The notes under the pieces: generated by a model
What the model was told of the DNA's origin: nothing
Databases searched by the model: none
What the model saw: the letters and a program-made list of their open reading frames with translations, nothing else
Assembly: GCA_049999805.1 (NCBI GenBank)
Contig: JBNGIO010006281.1
Location: 136,817 to 200,816 of the forward strand
Length of the DNA stretch: 64,000 bases
DNA from: Folioceros fuciformis
Lineage: Eukaryota > Anthocerotophyta > Anthocerotopsida > Anthocerotales
Direction: 5' to 3'
Shown: piece by piece, positions 1 to 12,228 of the stretch
Position numbering within the stretch: position 1 is the stretch's first letter
How the letters are laid out: each line of letters starts with the position of its first letter
Translations under genes and position numbers: made by a program

Positions 1-835
1 TTCCACTGAGCCAACCTGCATGAGAGAACACAGCAAAATGCTCACGCCAAGTAGCTCTCCTCTGCACATAAACTTCGAGCATCACTACCATGTTTCCAAA
101 CACGTGTTCTCTTTACGAGCACGTCATCAATGTATACCTGATGAACTACTTTCACACCTGCCCGATGAGCTTTCTCGACAAGTGGCTTTGGAAATTCACC
201 CCAGGAGATGTGCAACACGGCAACCTCCTCGTGCAATGCAGCCTTCAGATTCCGCTCATGAGGAAACGCCAGAATGATGCCGATTCCGAAAGGCTTATCG
301 GTTTGCCTCCTGGTTTTGCGAATAAGGTCCTGAACCAGCTCTGGATTGTCCTAAATTCCGTTCAACCACGAGAAGACTAGACGTCAGAAAAATCTGAACA
401 AAGCTCCCAATTCTAACATCTGCGAGCTCGACTTCCATCTTTCCCATCCATATTTCCCCCGATGCGCTGGAATGCTCGTTTCCAGCTGAAATCCCCATTC
501 CTCAGACCACATGAACAGGAATTCAAGTAGACCTGATCTGGAGCTCGCAGAAAGCCTATACCACCGGCGCTGGAGACGGCAGCCACCAGCGTTGGCCCGC
601 TGATATCAGGCCCCATAGGAGCCGACATGATTGGATACTGAGCTCCAAACATTTTCCGGCTCAGGCGCACTGCTCGGGGAAGGAAATCAGCACGTTCCTC
701 GACAAATCGCTTCTTCCCGAGCGGGAGCACTCTTCCCTCCGGCCGCCTGCTCTGCTCCGCTCTGCACAACGGCAGCTCCTGAACCGAATACCGGAGTGTG
801 GGCCGCAGCAAAGCAGTGACACTTGGCGCCTTCAA
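1..835 (-). CDS. Nitronate monooxygenase / 2-nitropropane dioxygenase family protein, 5' part of gene
   Basis: Three exons are visible: 835-533, 350-138 and 15-1, all joined in phase 0; the gene runs off the left edge. The family consists of FMN-dependent TIM-barrel enzymes that oxidise alkyl nitronates. Exon 1 carries the N-terminal barrel strand (YPIMSAPMGPDISGP, then SAGGIGFLRAPD). Exon 2 continues with NPELVQDLIRKTR, DKPFGIG and VAVLHISWGEFP, and ends in GVKVVHQ. Exon 3 starts VGSVE, the usual continuation. The glycine-rich FMN phosphate site and catalytic His lie outside the window. The first 61 residues are Arg-rich and have no family counterpart I know. They could be a targeting peptide, or translation may start at Met62 just before the barrel. 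Family assignment is strong; the start is uncertain. Confidence 0.85.
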
Positions 836-1056
836 ATTCGCTGTATGAAAAGGGGCGCACTGGCTCCTCGTTCCGGGATTAGGGCTTTACAGGGATCGTT
901 GAGAGCCTGAGCAGATATCAACTGCTTGTCGCTGAATTCGGTAGAAATTGGAAGACTTCCCAAGGTGGTTCATCGTATGTATTTTGAATTGCCAAGGGAT
1001 ACATATATATTTGAGCTAGTGAATCAGAGGGTGTGTCCACGACGTGTTTTGTCATC

Positions 1057-4000
1057 ATGCTTGCCGCCTTGTCTTGGATTCCCAAGGGGGCTGCCAAGAG
1101 CGTGCCAGTGGAGGCGGAGCCTAACGCTGAGGAACTGCAGGCCATTCTGCAGGCCGAAGGCCAGGAGAACATTGATGCTAGGTGCAACTCTGACAAGAAA
1201 GCCTTCGATTTTAGTAGTTTTGACGGTTCGGGGGATGTGACTGTGGAGTCTGCGTGAATGCAGTGCTGACATAGACGAGGACGAGAATTTTGAGGATGCA
1301 GATGAAGAGGAACGCGCTGAGAGCAGTAAACGTAATGACAGTGTAAGAAGGGCTGTACAAGCTGCTAGGGCTCTGGGAACCAGTTTTGGCAAGAATGGAT
1401 TGGATGAGCTCTCGGAAGGGCTTGCTGAGCTGGATATGGATCATTACGATGATGAAGATGGAGGTGGGCAGGCGTTGTTCTTGCGGCAACAGAGCTTTTT
1501 TGTGAACCTTGTGAACTGCAGCGCACTTTCTGATCTCACGGATTTTACCGATTGTTAAGTGGAGTGATCCGTGGCGTGGGTGCCGGGCATGATGCAGCAA
1601 TTGACCTGTTCGGCAATGGAGGGCTTGGATCGACTTTTTATGCAAGCAACAAAGATGACCCTTATTTGCTCGACAAAGATGTATTGCCCTCATTTTCTTA
1701 CCACCTCAGTAGTGATTTTGTTTTTCTGGCATCTTTCAGCCGTTTCCAGCTGGCTGTTGTCTCTCTGGATCGTAGGATGATGACGACGATGAGATAGAGG
1801 ACTTGACATTGAAGCCAACTGATCTCCTTATTGTTACTGCACGGAATGAAGATGATGTCAGTTTGATAGAGGTATTGCTGTGTGCCTACAATTTCCGATG
1901 AAGCTTGGCTTTTTGGGCATTTTTTTCACCATGGTTTTGATTGGGCTTAGGATATGGGCAGGTTTGGGTATATGAGGCAGGAACAGATAATGATCCAGAG
2001 ACCAACTTGTATGTCCATCATGACATCATGTTACCCGCTTTCCCCCTCTCCCTTGCATGGATGAACTTTAATGTCGCCAATGGTGATGAAGGTAGGTTGG
2101 GTCGGGCATCTAGAATCATCTTACTGTGATCACCGAGTTTACAGCTGCCAATTGTCCTCATGGCTAATGTGATCTTGTTCCAGGGAACTTTGTTGCTGTT
2201 GGAACAATGCTGCCCCAGATCGAAATTTGGGATCTAGACGTGGTACGTTCCATAAACTGGTGCCTGGTTGTGTCTTTTGAGTAAGATAAGCTGGGGCTTT
2301 ATTATCTTCTAGCACCTATCAGCGGCTTCGCTCTTGGGCTCCTGTCCCTCGTATCTAGACATGAAGATTTGTCACTTTATACAGCTTGACGAGGTGGAAC
2401 CCGCGGCTGTGTTGGGTGGTCAAGTTGACGCCAAGTCGAAAAAAAAGAAAAAGAAGAAAAAGGTAATGCTTTTTCGTTATTGAGCTCCTCGGATTTCACC
2501 TGAGTGCTGCCATCTCTCAATGAGGAATGTCTGTTGTTGCAGGAGATGAAGCTCAAGGAAGGCAGCCATACAGATGCAGTTCTTGGGCTGTCATGGAATC
2601 CGGAGTATCGGTAGGTATCCTGACTAGCTTCGGGGTACACCTGTGGGATTGCGTTCAGTCATATTCATAGTAATTTGTGCTCCTGTTTTTTGGATTGAAC
2701 AATCATAGCTGTTTTATTGCACTTGTTGCTGAAAAAGTGGCTTTCTTCAGAAATGTTCTAGCAAGTGCGAGTGCAGATACATCCGTTAAGATTTGGGACA
2801 TAGCCGTCCAGAAGTGTGCACATACGCTGCAAATTCATAATGACAAGGTGTGCATTATCATCGGTTTCCACATGCCAAGTAGAAACAAAGAAGTTTTGCT
2901 AGCTTCTTCATTTGGTGTATGTTGGGTCACCTTTGCTCTGTCTGTGGTTTACACGTCTGTGCTTGCGTTTTCAGGTTCAGGCTGTTGCTTGGAATCAGAA
3001 CGACAAAATGATTCTTCTCAGTGGTTCCTTCGATCACACAGTGGCTGTGGTATGCTCAGCAGTAAACTGTTGAAAGTGTTGAGCAAGACGTGCGTCAGTT
3101 TACTGTTCTGAGTTGTTGTTTTGCCACCCGACAATGTAGTAACTCTTGTAAAATTTTGCCCCAACAGGCAGATATGAGGACCCCTTCTCTTGGAGCTCCG
3201 AGGTGGAGTGTCTCTGCTGATGTGGAGAGCGTCGCTTGGAATCCCCACTCCTCCTATCAATTTCTGGTAGTTATTCCTTTTACCATGTCTGGCAGAAGTA
3301 GGAAGGTTTGTATGGTCACCCGTTCTTAACCTTGCTTAGTTTGTCATTCTGGGTGCAGGTCAGCCTAGATAACGGCCTGGTCACTTGTCATGATAGTCGT
3401 AAGGGGGCACTGTCATCCCAGGCTCCTGCAACCGATTCTGTCTATACAATTCATGCACATGATAAAGCTGTGTGCAGCATCTCTTACAATCTCTCAGTCA
3501 AGAATGTAACCTCTGGACCTTATGCTTTCCAAGATGCGTGACTAGTTCAATGTTTTCAGCTGTTTCCAAGATAACTAATAGTTTTTCTGATTGCAGCTAC
3601 TTGCTACTGCGTCTTCTGACAAAACGGTGAGAGCTGTGACTCGTCTTTCCCTTTAGTGTATCTTTGCAATTTGGTGTCCTAAAAGAGTAGTGACAAGGCA
3701 ATGTCCTTGGTTAAGCAAGGGAGAAGCGATGGTTGTTTGGAAACATATAGTCGTTTGACTTAGGTCCTATGTGCAGGTTAAGCTGTGGGATACCACCGGG
3801 AACCAACCATCTTGCATCGTTACGACAAATCCGAAAGTGGTACGCCCGAGTAGGTGATTAGGTCGTATTGAATGAGAGTCTCGTCTCAGGAGTAAAATTC
3901 TAAATCTGGTGACGGTGTGTTGTCCAGGGAGCCATTTTCACATCGGCTTTTTGCCAGAGTTCTCCATTTCTACTAGCACTCGGAGGCTCCAAGGGTACTT

Positions 4001-4152
4001 TGCAGGTAAGCGACAGTCTTGAGGATGTGCTTCCGTGGACGATGGGAGAGTCCCGCTGAATCCTGTTGTTCGTCATCTGTGTGCAGATATGGGATACGTT
4101 GGAAAATTCAGAAGTGCGCCAAAGGTTTGGCAAAGCTGCTCATTCGCAGTAA
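1057..4152 (+). CDS. PWP1: Periodic tryptophan protein 1 homolog (WD40 ribosome-biogenesis factor)
   Basis: Sixteen exons give one frame of 497 residues: 1057-1181, 1264-1463, 1598-1680, 1776-1871, 1962-2091, 2184-2242, 2385-2462, 2543-2610, 2751-2847, 2975-3049, 3168-3266, 3359-3505, 3597-3626, 3777-3839, 3928-4005 and 4087-4152. The start at 1057 opens MLAALSWIPKG, the family N-terminus; an in-frame ATG at 1033 is less likely. An acidic region (DEDENFEDADEEE, then LDMDHYDDEDG) precedes the propeller. Blades are marked by IEIWDLDV, SVKIWDIAV, VKLWDTTG and IWDTLE, and a Lys-rich insert sits near residue 250. PWP1 proteins are nucleolar factors linked to rRNA gene chromatin and 60S assembly. 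An apparent break near 1236 disappears with the 82-nt intron 1182-1263. The gene looks intact. Confidence 0.93.
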
Positions 4153-5245
4153 AGACGTTTGAGTTACCGCACAAGACAGGTGTTCACACACATATGTACT
4201 TTGGAAACTGTAACCGGACGACAACTGTAAACTTGTTGCCATTTTGGTTCTCTTTACGTCGCGATCTGGAGCCAGGTTGGTGGCCTCTCCACTGAAAATA
4301 GTGCGGTGGAGGGCATATCCGATCCATGTCCTGCTATGATGGTAGGCACTTCCGCAGGCACTTGAAGGCCGAATGAGCACATACAGCTGAGCCGCCGATG
4401 GTACAGTGTGCAGCCATCGGAACTGTTTGCCAGTGTGGGTGCAACGAAAATAGCAACGTATGCATATAGTGGCCACGGTGCACCTGTTTTCCCCGTTCAC
4501 AAGAACGTACCATGACAGTCGGTTGCAGTGTCATGTCAATGTCACTCCTGTTCAGCCGTTCACGAGCTTTATCGTCTAACTCTAGCTGATGCTATTACTC
4601 ATGTCCAATCACGGTGTTGTTTATGATCACCTTGACATAAGCGGGTCGCTTTACAACAATACCGAAGACCGACGTCAGGAATGGACCATCCGAGGCGTGG
4701 ACACAGAGACATTTGGTAGCAGGCAGCCACTCGCACAAGCAGTCAGAGCGAAACATTGGAGGCACGAAGTTCACCAACTGCTTTTTTTTTCTTTTTAATT
4801 CCTGACAGGGAGAATACAGACAGAACAGGAAGGGAAAGCCACCCATGTTACAGCCAAGGGGAAAGCCCAGCGCGCATAACGATGACAGAATAGAAATGAA
4901 AGAGGACAAGATTCGTAGATCCATAAAAATTAGCTCAAGAAGAGCGAATACCTAGCCTGCTACCAATGCTAGAAGTCTACGACGAAACATCCCAGGACAC
5001 ACCCTCGCCATGAGCGTTATTGCAAAGCGTGAAGAAGATCGTTCCACAACAGGAAATGCGTGGCATGCGCCTCCTGCGTCACAGCACAAGGTGACAAACA
5101 GTTTGTTAGGACGGCGCGCCTGGGGACAAAAATTCAGTTTGCTCGACCAGTCGACAGCGAGATGAAGAACCGGAAGCGCTTGAGCTTTGGAAAAAATTGA
5201 TGGTGCACCTCATGTGTGTATAGTACATGATACGTTGGTCCATGA
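4153..5245. other. Intergenic region, no gene seen
   Basis: This stretch lies between the convergent PWP1 and LEA-like genes. It should contain both 3' untranslated regions. I see no conserved protein, RNA gene or repeat; a short T-rich run sits near 4783-4797. Confidence 0.5.
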
Positions 5246-6106
5246 CTACGCTCCCTGCTTCACAGTTTCAGCAGCAGCCTGCACCTTCTCTACTGCCGCA
5301 GCCTGAGTCGCTTCCACAGTCGCCTTAGCGTCGTCCAGTCCTCGCGAAAGCTGGTCTTGCAAGGAGCCCGTACTGGCTGAGCTCGTCGCCTCCACCTTGG
5401 AACCGCAGATAGAAGTGCACCATGTAACAACCGACAGCGGGAACTTGACGGATTCTTCGTCGCTGGCCACCTGGATGACGGCATCAACAGTTAGCTCGCC
5501 CAGTTCGACAGAGGACAGGGATATGCAAAGGCAGATCGGAGCTTCCTCCAGACGGCAAGTTTGAACAGTGTGCCATCAGATTCGACTGCCACTAAGCCGG
5601 AAAAATCTACTGCAACGCCACCCACTCCACGACTCCGACCCGGAGCAAAGTGAAGTCAAATGCGAAGAAAAAATGAATGAAACGGCAGCAGCGCGTAGAC
5701 CGCCGCTCCGCAGCTGTAGTTGTTTTTTTTCCTGATTTTCACTCACCGTGGCACTCTCGACTCCAGAATTGGACGGGATAGCGATCGCCTTGGAAAGAGT
5801 GTCTCTCAAGCCGGTGGAGGTAGAGGTCGAAGAGGACGAAGAGGTTGAGGTGGAGGAGCTGACCGACGCCTGCGCAGTCTCCGCGTACTGCTGCACCTTG
5901 TTCACAACCTTGGAAACGTAGTCCTTGGCAGAATCCGCAGTTTTAGATGCGGAATCCTTGATCTGATCCGCGTACCTCTGCACTCTAGACTTGGCCTCCG
6001 CCGTGGCCTCCTTCGCCTTGGCAGTTGCATCCTCGGCGGACGCGAGGAGCTGCTCCTTCTGAGCCTGCAGATCCTGCGCCGGCGCGGTAGCGGTGTCGGA
6101 CGCCAT
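5246..6106 (-). CDS. LEA-like / amphipathic-helix protein, two-exon model
   Basis: Exon 1 (6106-5747) begins MASDTATAPAQDL. It encodes an Ala/Lys/Glu-rich helix with roughly 11-residue periodicity (AEDATAKAKEATAEAKSRVQ, then KDSASKTADSAKDYVSKVV), typical of group 3 LEA and related stress proteins. A Ser/Thr microsatellite stretch follows. The exon ends at a good GTGAGT donor. Exon 2 ends in another helix of the same style (DDAKATVEATQAAAVEKVQ, then AAETVKQGA) before the stop at 5246. The in-frame acceptor is at 5546, giving exon 2 as 5545-5246 and about 219 residues. A stronger-looking acceptor (GTTGCAG, about 5604) would put a stop directly after exon 1. Between the helices lies a less biased segment (ISLSSVELGELTVDAVIQ). 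The gene is probably real; the junction and function are uncertain. Confidence 0.6.
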
Positions 6107-7950
6107 GGCCGTGTCGCTAACTGCGCGTGCGCGCCTCGGCCAGGATCTGCCCGCGTTGCTCCGGCAGGGAGCAGAGGTGCAGAGGCAGAATGAGAGAGGG
6201 CAGGGAGTCTGGGAGCCGGGCCTGCGTGCGGTGGCGTAGAGGCCGGGTTAAGGTGTGCAAGAGGAGCGTGCGCAGCTCCACTCACCTCACTTGCGGCCGT
6301 AGCCAACCGTGCGACTCCTTGCCTCTCTCACAACACCCGCTTTATGGCGTCCCGTGGCCGGGGGAGCAGCCGCAGCCGGAGCTGGAGCCGGACCGGCAGC
6401 CGCAGCCCCAGCCGCAACCGCTGCAAGCGCACCGGCTGTAACCGGCTGTCGCCGGTGTCCGTGCCGGTAACACAACGAAAAGGCGGCAGCCTGGCCTGCC
6501 CCTGTCTCTCCCGTTACAACATGACCTGGGAAAACTCGCCTGAGAAACACGGCATCGCCAGCTGGACGGCTTGAGCGATTCTCCATTCTCCCTTTTTCCC
6601 AGCTTCATAGTCCGCGCTCCCAGTACATTACAGACTGTGTGTAGTCTAGTGGGCAGTTGGCACCTTCCCGGAACCGAACTTCCGCTTTGTCGGCAGCCAT
6701 GGGATGGGAAAGCCGTTGCTTCCCATACAAACAGCTTGCAGCCCCCTCGTTCCCCGTCCACACCGTGTCGCCTAACCCGAATCTCCTCGCCAACTCGTTC
6801 ATTGGCAGGCCCAGCTTTCAGGATCAGGTACGCGATCACACTACATANNNNNNNNNNNNNNNNNNNNNNNNNNNNNNNNNNNNNNNNNNNNNNNNNNNNN
6901 NNNNNNNNNNNNNNNNNNNNNNNNNNNNNNNNNNNNNNNNNNNNNNNACTCTGTATCCTCTAGTGGCCCTGCTGGTATATGTGCAACGCGGTACGTACTG
7001 GTTTCTCAGATTCCTTCATTCTTCTAACACATACGTGTACTCTGCTGATCCAGATGAGAATAATAGTAACGATAATGATAATCTATAGGCAGCAACCACC
7101 AACCTCTGTCATCCGTCGACCTGGATTTTGAAAGGCCTGCAAGTGTCCTGCGCTTCAGGAGTCTAACATTTGTAACGAGCGTTTGAGCATCTGCCACGAC
7201 TTTGTCATCAGCTTTTGGAATCAGCCAACTTCTCTGCTTTCGTTCGTATCGCATCCGCATGAATCTCAATAAACACGTTGGAGAGAAACATTGAACCCCA
7301 AAATGTTAGACTCAAGAACCGACGACGGAATTTGGTCGGCAACCTACTCCTCCGCGTCTACAAGCCCGGACGCCGGAATGACCCTAAACAAGTGACACCT
7401 CAAACAGACTCGGCTTCTCCAAGGATCCTAACAGACTTGTTACTAGTTTTTGGTCTCGGGACAAGTTCAGGGTGGCAAGGCATGTCCGCGGACCCTACAA
7501 GACTCTCAGAGACTCCCCTGCGGAGACAAGGCCATCCTGTCTGGGGGCTCCGTACCCGTACTAGGGATCGAGCCGGTCTGTTCGACACAAACTAATACTT
7601 TCAGAACACGCTGCAAACACGAGCTGAAGTTGGACGGGGTGAAATACAAAAAGATTTCTAGAAACAACAAAAGCCGGCAAACTTACTTTGCTTCCCGGGG
7701 CTTGTACAAGTGAATTGCTACATCTACCTCACTCGCGTGTCCTCGAAAAGTGTTGGACTCCCAACTTGAAGTCATGGACTGTCCACGACCAAGAATGATA
7801 ACCCGCGACGCATGGAATACTCTGCATACATCCTCAACACAACCACCCGATACTCAACAGGGGCAAAGCTTTATGAGCCCTGCAAAATTAACCCATTGCG
7901 AGCAGTGGCTGCAGCACTTCATCACCGAGCTGACAAGGCTACATTTCCTT
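6107..7950. other. Intergenic region with a 100-N assembly gap
   Basis: The first 700 bases upstream of the LEA-like start are GC-rich and rich in Gly/Arg/Pro-type codons in all frames, as expected of a promoter or 5' UTR. The gap is 6848-6947. Sequence from about 7700 to 7950 resembles the 3' flank of Toc34 copy B (shared blocks near GTCGCGGG and AACACTTTT) and is probably copy A 3' UTR and flank. No other gene is supported. Confidence 0.5.
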
Positions 7951-9867
7951 TCAATCCTCGTCACCGAAGTCTACGTCATCGTCGTCATCTTCCAGCTGAT
8001 CCGCAAGGTCAAGGTCATCATCCTGCTTCAGTGCCTCCGAAAGAGCTTGCTCCCCAGCCTGCTCCTCTTCCAGAAGCGAGCTGCGCAAATGCTGTTCCGC
8101 TCGCACCTCCCACGCAGGCCTAAATCGCCTCTCGTTTTCTATGTCTTTCTGGATAGCTTTGCGAATAGGGTTCAAAATAAAGAAAAACTGCAAGCACCAA
8201 GACTGACACATTAGCTCCAGTGACTGATACAAAAACGAACCGTTCAGCCCGAGCAGACGGCATTATCTGCTGCTGCACAAAATTACCTGGGCAGCAAGAA
8301 TTAGAGGGATCCAAATCTTTCCCCTTTGATTTGCGTTGGGGCCCTCTATCAGCTTCTTGTCTATAAGCAAAGACGGAGTATCGTTGGACACAATGTCCAC
8401 GATTTGCTCCACAAGCCGAGGAAGCCAGACCGTATCATCTGGCAGGACCTGCATCATTGTTGCAACGTTCCAATTTTAGACATTCGCCCACAGCACAATA
8501 CAAGATACAAGCACAACACAATGAGAAGTCGTACCTTCTCTCCCTCTGCATTCGTTGAGCATCGATTACTGTTCTCCACTAAAACTGTAGGTACCTGACA
8601 ACAGATCAGGAAACATGAGGGGCACATCACACTCTGCAACACACACACACACCCCCCTAACAGACCGATGGTCAAGCACAAGTTTGCAAGCTCAAAAGAT
8701 CTCACCTCATGCTCATGTTTCTTGAACCCAGCCTCTTGCCGGATGGCTGCCTCCAAAGCAGAAGACCTCTTTGACACATACTCTTTGTAGCTCACTCCAT
8801 CTGGAGGAGAAAATTGCGCATGGGTAAGAACTATCGCAGCCAACCGCCAAATCTGAGGCCCGAACGCGCGGGCAATGGCCCTTATCACTTGTCTATCCAG
8901 GCTGTCAACCCGGTATCCATCAAGCCGATCAACAAAAAGCAGCACATCGATGGTCTTATCCACTAGAAACCTGCACTCCCAAGAAAAAGCAAACCAATGT
9001 CAAACCCACATACACGAATGACTACGAAACAAGAAAAATTAGGAGTGAAGGAATTTTCAGTAGAGCTAAACGACTGGCACACCAATGACCCCTCTGATAC
9101 CAATAACAATGCTGATCCTCTCGAAACCTGCCACCAAGACCCTTGTGTGCAGGTGACTGAATGCCCACAGCTAGGGATACTACACACCCTAATACCATTC
9201 CTGCAAGTACGCAAGGCTAGGCTACACCCCACAGTCCCTCACACCTGGACCTGTCACGAGTGGTGAAGAAAGTCGTACTTTCTAATGACATCCACGGCTT
9301 GATCATTCACGCAACCACCTTCAACCAGACCGGGGGTATCAATGATGTTCAGGGTGAATCCTGCCCTTGACCGAGAACACATAATGGGCCTCAGAGTCTC
9401 TGCCTGGAAAATCACAGCCGGCATATGCAGACGCGGTCACGTGTCAAGAACTTCCACAAATCCCAACCCATTCCATTCACCAAACGAAGCCGAAGGCACT
9501 AGGGCATCACCTGAAACGCACTGGCCACAGTAACTCTCTCCCCAACCATGGAGTTAACAGTCGAGCTTTTGCCAACTCCGCCCTTTCCCAGGACGAGAAT
9601 GGTGAGAGTATTCACATTCTGCAAAATTCCCACTCTGCCGTGCTCAAATTCACAAACTGCGCAAAAACACTCCCTGCCGTGCCAACGCAGTTTACACAAA
9701 TCCTCCTACGGACACATGAGCACATGGAAGTAGAGATTTCCAGATCCTCATCCCCAATCTCCCCGCACCTCTTGCCGGAGCTTGCCGAGCAGACCATGCA
9801 GCGCCGTCTGTGTGGCCACAGGGAACTGCTGCAGCCCGGTCCACTCCCTCACCGCAGGCCCCGCCAT
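7951..9867 (-). CDS. TOC34: Toc34-type chloroplast outer-envelope import GTPase, copy A
   Basis: Seven exons give 351 residues: 9867-9769, 9618-9511, 9403-9279, 8970-8706, 8594-8535, 8448-8287 and 8187-7951. Toc34 is a GTP-dependent preprotein receptor of the TOC complex, anchored by its C-terminus in the chloroplast outer envelope. The P-loop GKGGVGKSS is at about residues 44-52, Switch II DTPG at 91-94, and the family motif LTHAQFSPPDG starts near 159. The hydrophobic anchor IWIPLILAAQ/FFFILNPI spans about 264-281. The tail is unusually acidic, ending in a run of Asp and DVDFGDED; acidic stretches are commoner in Toc159 A-domains than in Toc34 tails. The start matches the family N-terminus (REWTGLQQFP). 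Copy B at 22338-24284 has the same exon lengths, and about 17 of 351 residues differ. All GTPase motifs are intact. Confidence 0.95.
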
Positions 9868-10802
9868 CGTGAGGGGGCCCGATGTCGTGCAGTCGCTCTA
9901 CACTACACCTCCCCTGAAGATTCGTCTCTGTTGAGCCCACTCTTTTGTCTTCAGCGGCAGGCGGGAGCGCGCCAGAGACGCATCCCTTTCGACTAAGGAA
10001 TTCTCACGTGTTGCTGCTACTAACCCAAGCCCATGGATAAGGGATCTGTAGGTCCTTGTCAGTTCAGCCTGCCCACAGATCTCAAAATTAAAGCGCTTAT
10101 ATTAAGGGGAGAGTTTGGTGAACCATTTCAAAACAAGTAGAAGAATTTCATAGAAGTTCGTACGTAGGTCGTATCTCCTCCTTCAGAATTTTATAGACGA
10201 GATGAAGGAGAAGACCGGAGTCCCATATCCGGAATTTTCTTACTAGCGTGTCATCCTCAGTCATCGGGTTGCGGGAGAGGAATGCACGTTGGCCAACATC
10301 AGCAAATGCACCCATGCAGGTCGTCCATCTCTTCATTCCCTACAGCCATTGCGGCTTGCAAGTCAAGAATTCCTTGGTTCCCTTTCTATTCTAACGAGTC
10401 CGATGGGAACCACATGTGAGGCATATTGGGTTTACCGAGTTATAATTATGCCTTTCCATGTAGTTATGGTAGTTATGTATTTCGGCTAGTACAGTTATAA
10501 CTCTTGTCTTATTTATACACTATATTTTTTCACTTATTATAATACACAAAGTACTCTCTCTAATTTTGTTTTTCCTCATGCTGGCCTCATGCTTCTTTGC
10601 CATAACCTATAATCCAATTGTGTTGTCCGCTTGATGATGCTACAACTCAAATCTTTATGCTATCATAGCTCGGATTAACCCTTGAATGTTGATCACATGA
10701 ATACTTACTAGAGCGTTGAGTGGCCTTAATCATCACATCTCAATGAGAGGCAAAATGTCCACCAGAAGAGGAGTAACAGCGCCAAGACGTGTCCTCAAGC
10801 TA

Positions 10803-10880
10803 AGCTAGCATGTCGTGGTCCTTCCTAAAGCTAGCATGTTATGGTCCTTCCTAAAGCTAGCATGTCGTGGTCCTTCCTTG
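10803..10880. repeat. 26-bp tandem repeat, three copies
   Basis: Three consecutive units of the form AGCTAGCATGTCGTGGTCCT plus a short tail start at 10803, 10829 and 10855. They differ by only a couple of bases (TCG versus TTA in the middle unit). Confidence 0.9.
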
Positions 10881-11864
10881 TGCCCTGATTGCGGTTCTAA
10901 TGAACGATTTGAGCACCCTACACCACCCCCTCGCAAAATTGAGAAAGACATCACTCTTCACCACAATAACTTTCTCTCCTTGGTGCTCTCTCTAGGGCAG
11001 CCAACACATTTCTCAAGGCTCGGAAGGCTATGGATCTTGAGGCCAATGAACTCAACAAGGGCAAACCAATTGTTCATCGCCAACTTGCACAGATCTAGCA
11101 ACGCATGAAGGCCCTCGCATCTGTAATCAAGCAATTGTTGGGCAGTTTGATGATTCTTGCTTACATCTACAGCAATTTTGATGAGGAACAACACTTCAAT
11201 CATGCTTCTAGCAATGGGACTCATTCTCTATAAGTATCTACAACTCTTGGGTATATGTAAGATGCTTTAGATGCCTCTTTGTGAACATTGGAAGCATTAC
11301 TTGATAGCATCACTTATAAAAAGCTTCTAAACATAAAGGCTCCTAAAATTATATTTGTAGAGGTATGTTTTATTGTTTATAATACTCAATTATTAAATCT
11401 AATCTTTGTAATTTTTGTCTTTCTTAAGGTGAATTCAATCAGTCGTATGAACGAAGTTGTGGACAAGCGGGTATGGTATCCCTTCCAAACCTTGTTAACA
11501 TTTAGCGTGGTCACATCAATCCCACAGTTGTTGTTGTTATAACTAAAGTCTTCCCTAGAATTGCTCCCCCAAGAATTGTGGATAGCTACCCCAAATATGT
11601 CTATCGTCCATCCACAATAGTCAACACTCCCAATTACAAACTTACCAATCCAACGAGACATCTAGACAATAGGAGGGCATGGATCCTCATGCAGATGGAC
11701 CTCAATACTCCCCCCACCAACTTCTACCTCCCTACACCCAATACCCTTGTGTCAACAAGACTCTCTACAACACCTTCCTCAACCCAACAATCCAACTTTT
11801 CGTCTCCCTATGTCCGACACTCTTAACTAAACTTCGTGAAAACCCTTGCAATCGACAACGCAAA

Positions 11865-11947
11865 AAACACTTACATCTCGACCTTCCACCAAGATGTCAA
11901 CATAGAAAACACTCACGTCTTGACCTTCCACCAAGATGTCAACACAA
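11865..11947. repeat. 42-bp tandem repeat, two copies
   Basis: A unit containing ACCTTCCACCAAGATGTCAA occurs at about 11865-11906 and again at 11907-11947 with a few substitutions. Confidence 0.85.
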
Positions 11948-12098
11948 AGTACTACTTTTTGGTTAACTACTCAGCATAGAAAGCTTATAATCCAAAAGAA
12001 CGCCCCCTATGCTCGAGTCCTTCATTTTACACATATAGGGTCGTGGACGGCTTCCTACCTACTACTAGTTATCGCAACCTTTAACTACGTACCCCTAC

Positions 12099-12215
12099 GT
12101 GAAAGGACACACCCCCTCGTAACCATCCTTTATAAGCCCACCTGTAAACCAAACAAATTGTTTGTTAATAAAGCATCTGCTTGATGCAAGACGCTTCCGC
12201 ATATGGATCTCTAAC
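12099..12215 (+). repeat. 5' LTR of Copia-1, only the 3' half recognisable
   Basis: This block matches the last 117 bases of the 3' LTR (from GTGAAAGGACACACCCC to the terminal TCTCTAAC) with about 7 mismatches. Immediately upstream the two sides share nothing, although the 3' LTR extends another 106 bases. The 5' LTR is therefore truncated or chimeric. Confidence 0.85.
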
Positions 12216-12216
12216 T

Positions 12217-12228
12217 TGGTATCAAAGC
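12217..12228 (+). other. Primer binding site of Copia-1 (initiator tRNA-Met type)
   Basis: TGGTATCAAAGC sits one base after the LTR end. Plant Copia elements usually carry TGGTATCAGAGC here, complementary to the 3' end of initiator tRNA-Met; one base differs. Confidence 0.85.

Larger units (their letters stand above)
9868..12098. other. Intergenic, AT-rich, left shoulder of transposon nest
   Basis: Homology to the upstream side of Toc34 copy B ends within about 50 bases of the start codon. After about 10.4 kb the base composition becomes AT-rich and unlike the flanking genes. Two short tandem repeats (10803-10880 and 11865-11947) are listed separately. No protein family is recognisable; decayed transposon sequence is the likeliest content. 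Confidence 0.45.

Noticed and set aside
1233-1264. Apparent frameshift in PWP1 after the first acidic segment
   Set aside because: A normal 82-nt intron (1182-1263, GTGCAA...GCAG) joins the two frames in the correct phase.
6570-7088. Frames running through the N gap
   Set aside because: Open only because N codons hide stops; no conserved residues on either side.
10958-11224. 88-codon minus-strand frame in AT-rich DNA
   Set aside because: No known family and no splice or promoter context; probably decayed repeat.
11993-12098. Full-length 5' LTR of Copia-1
   Set aside because: The expected 106 bases do not match the 3' LTR; only 12099-12215 align.
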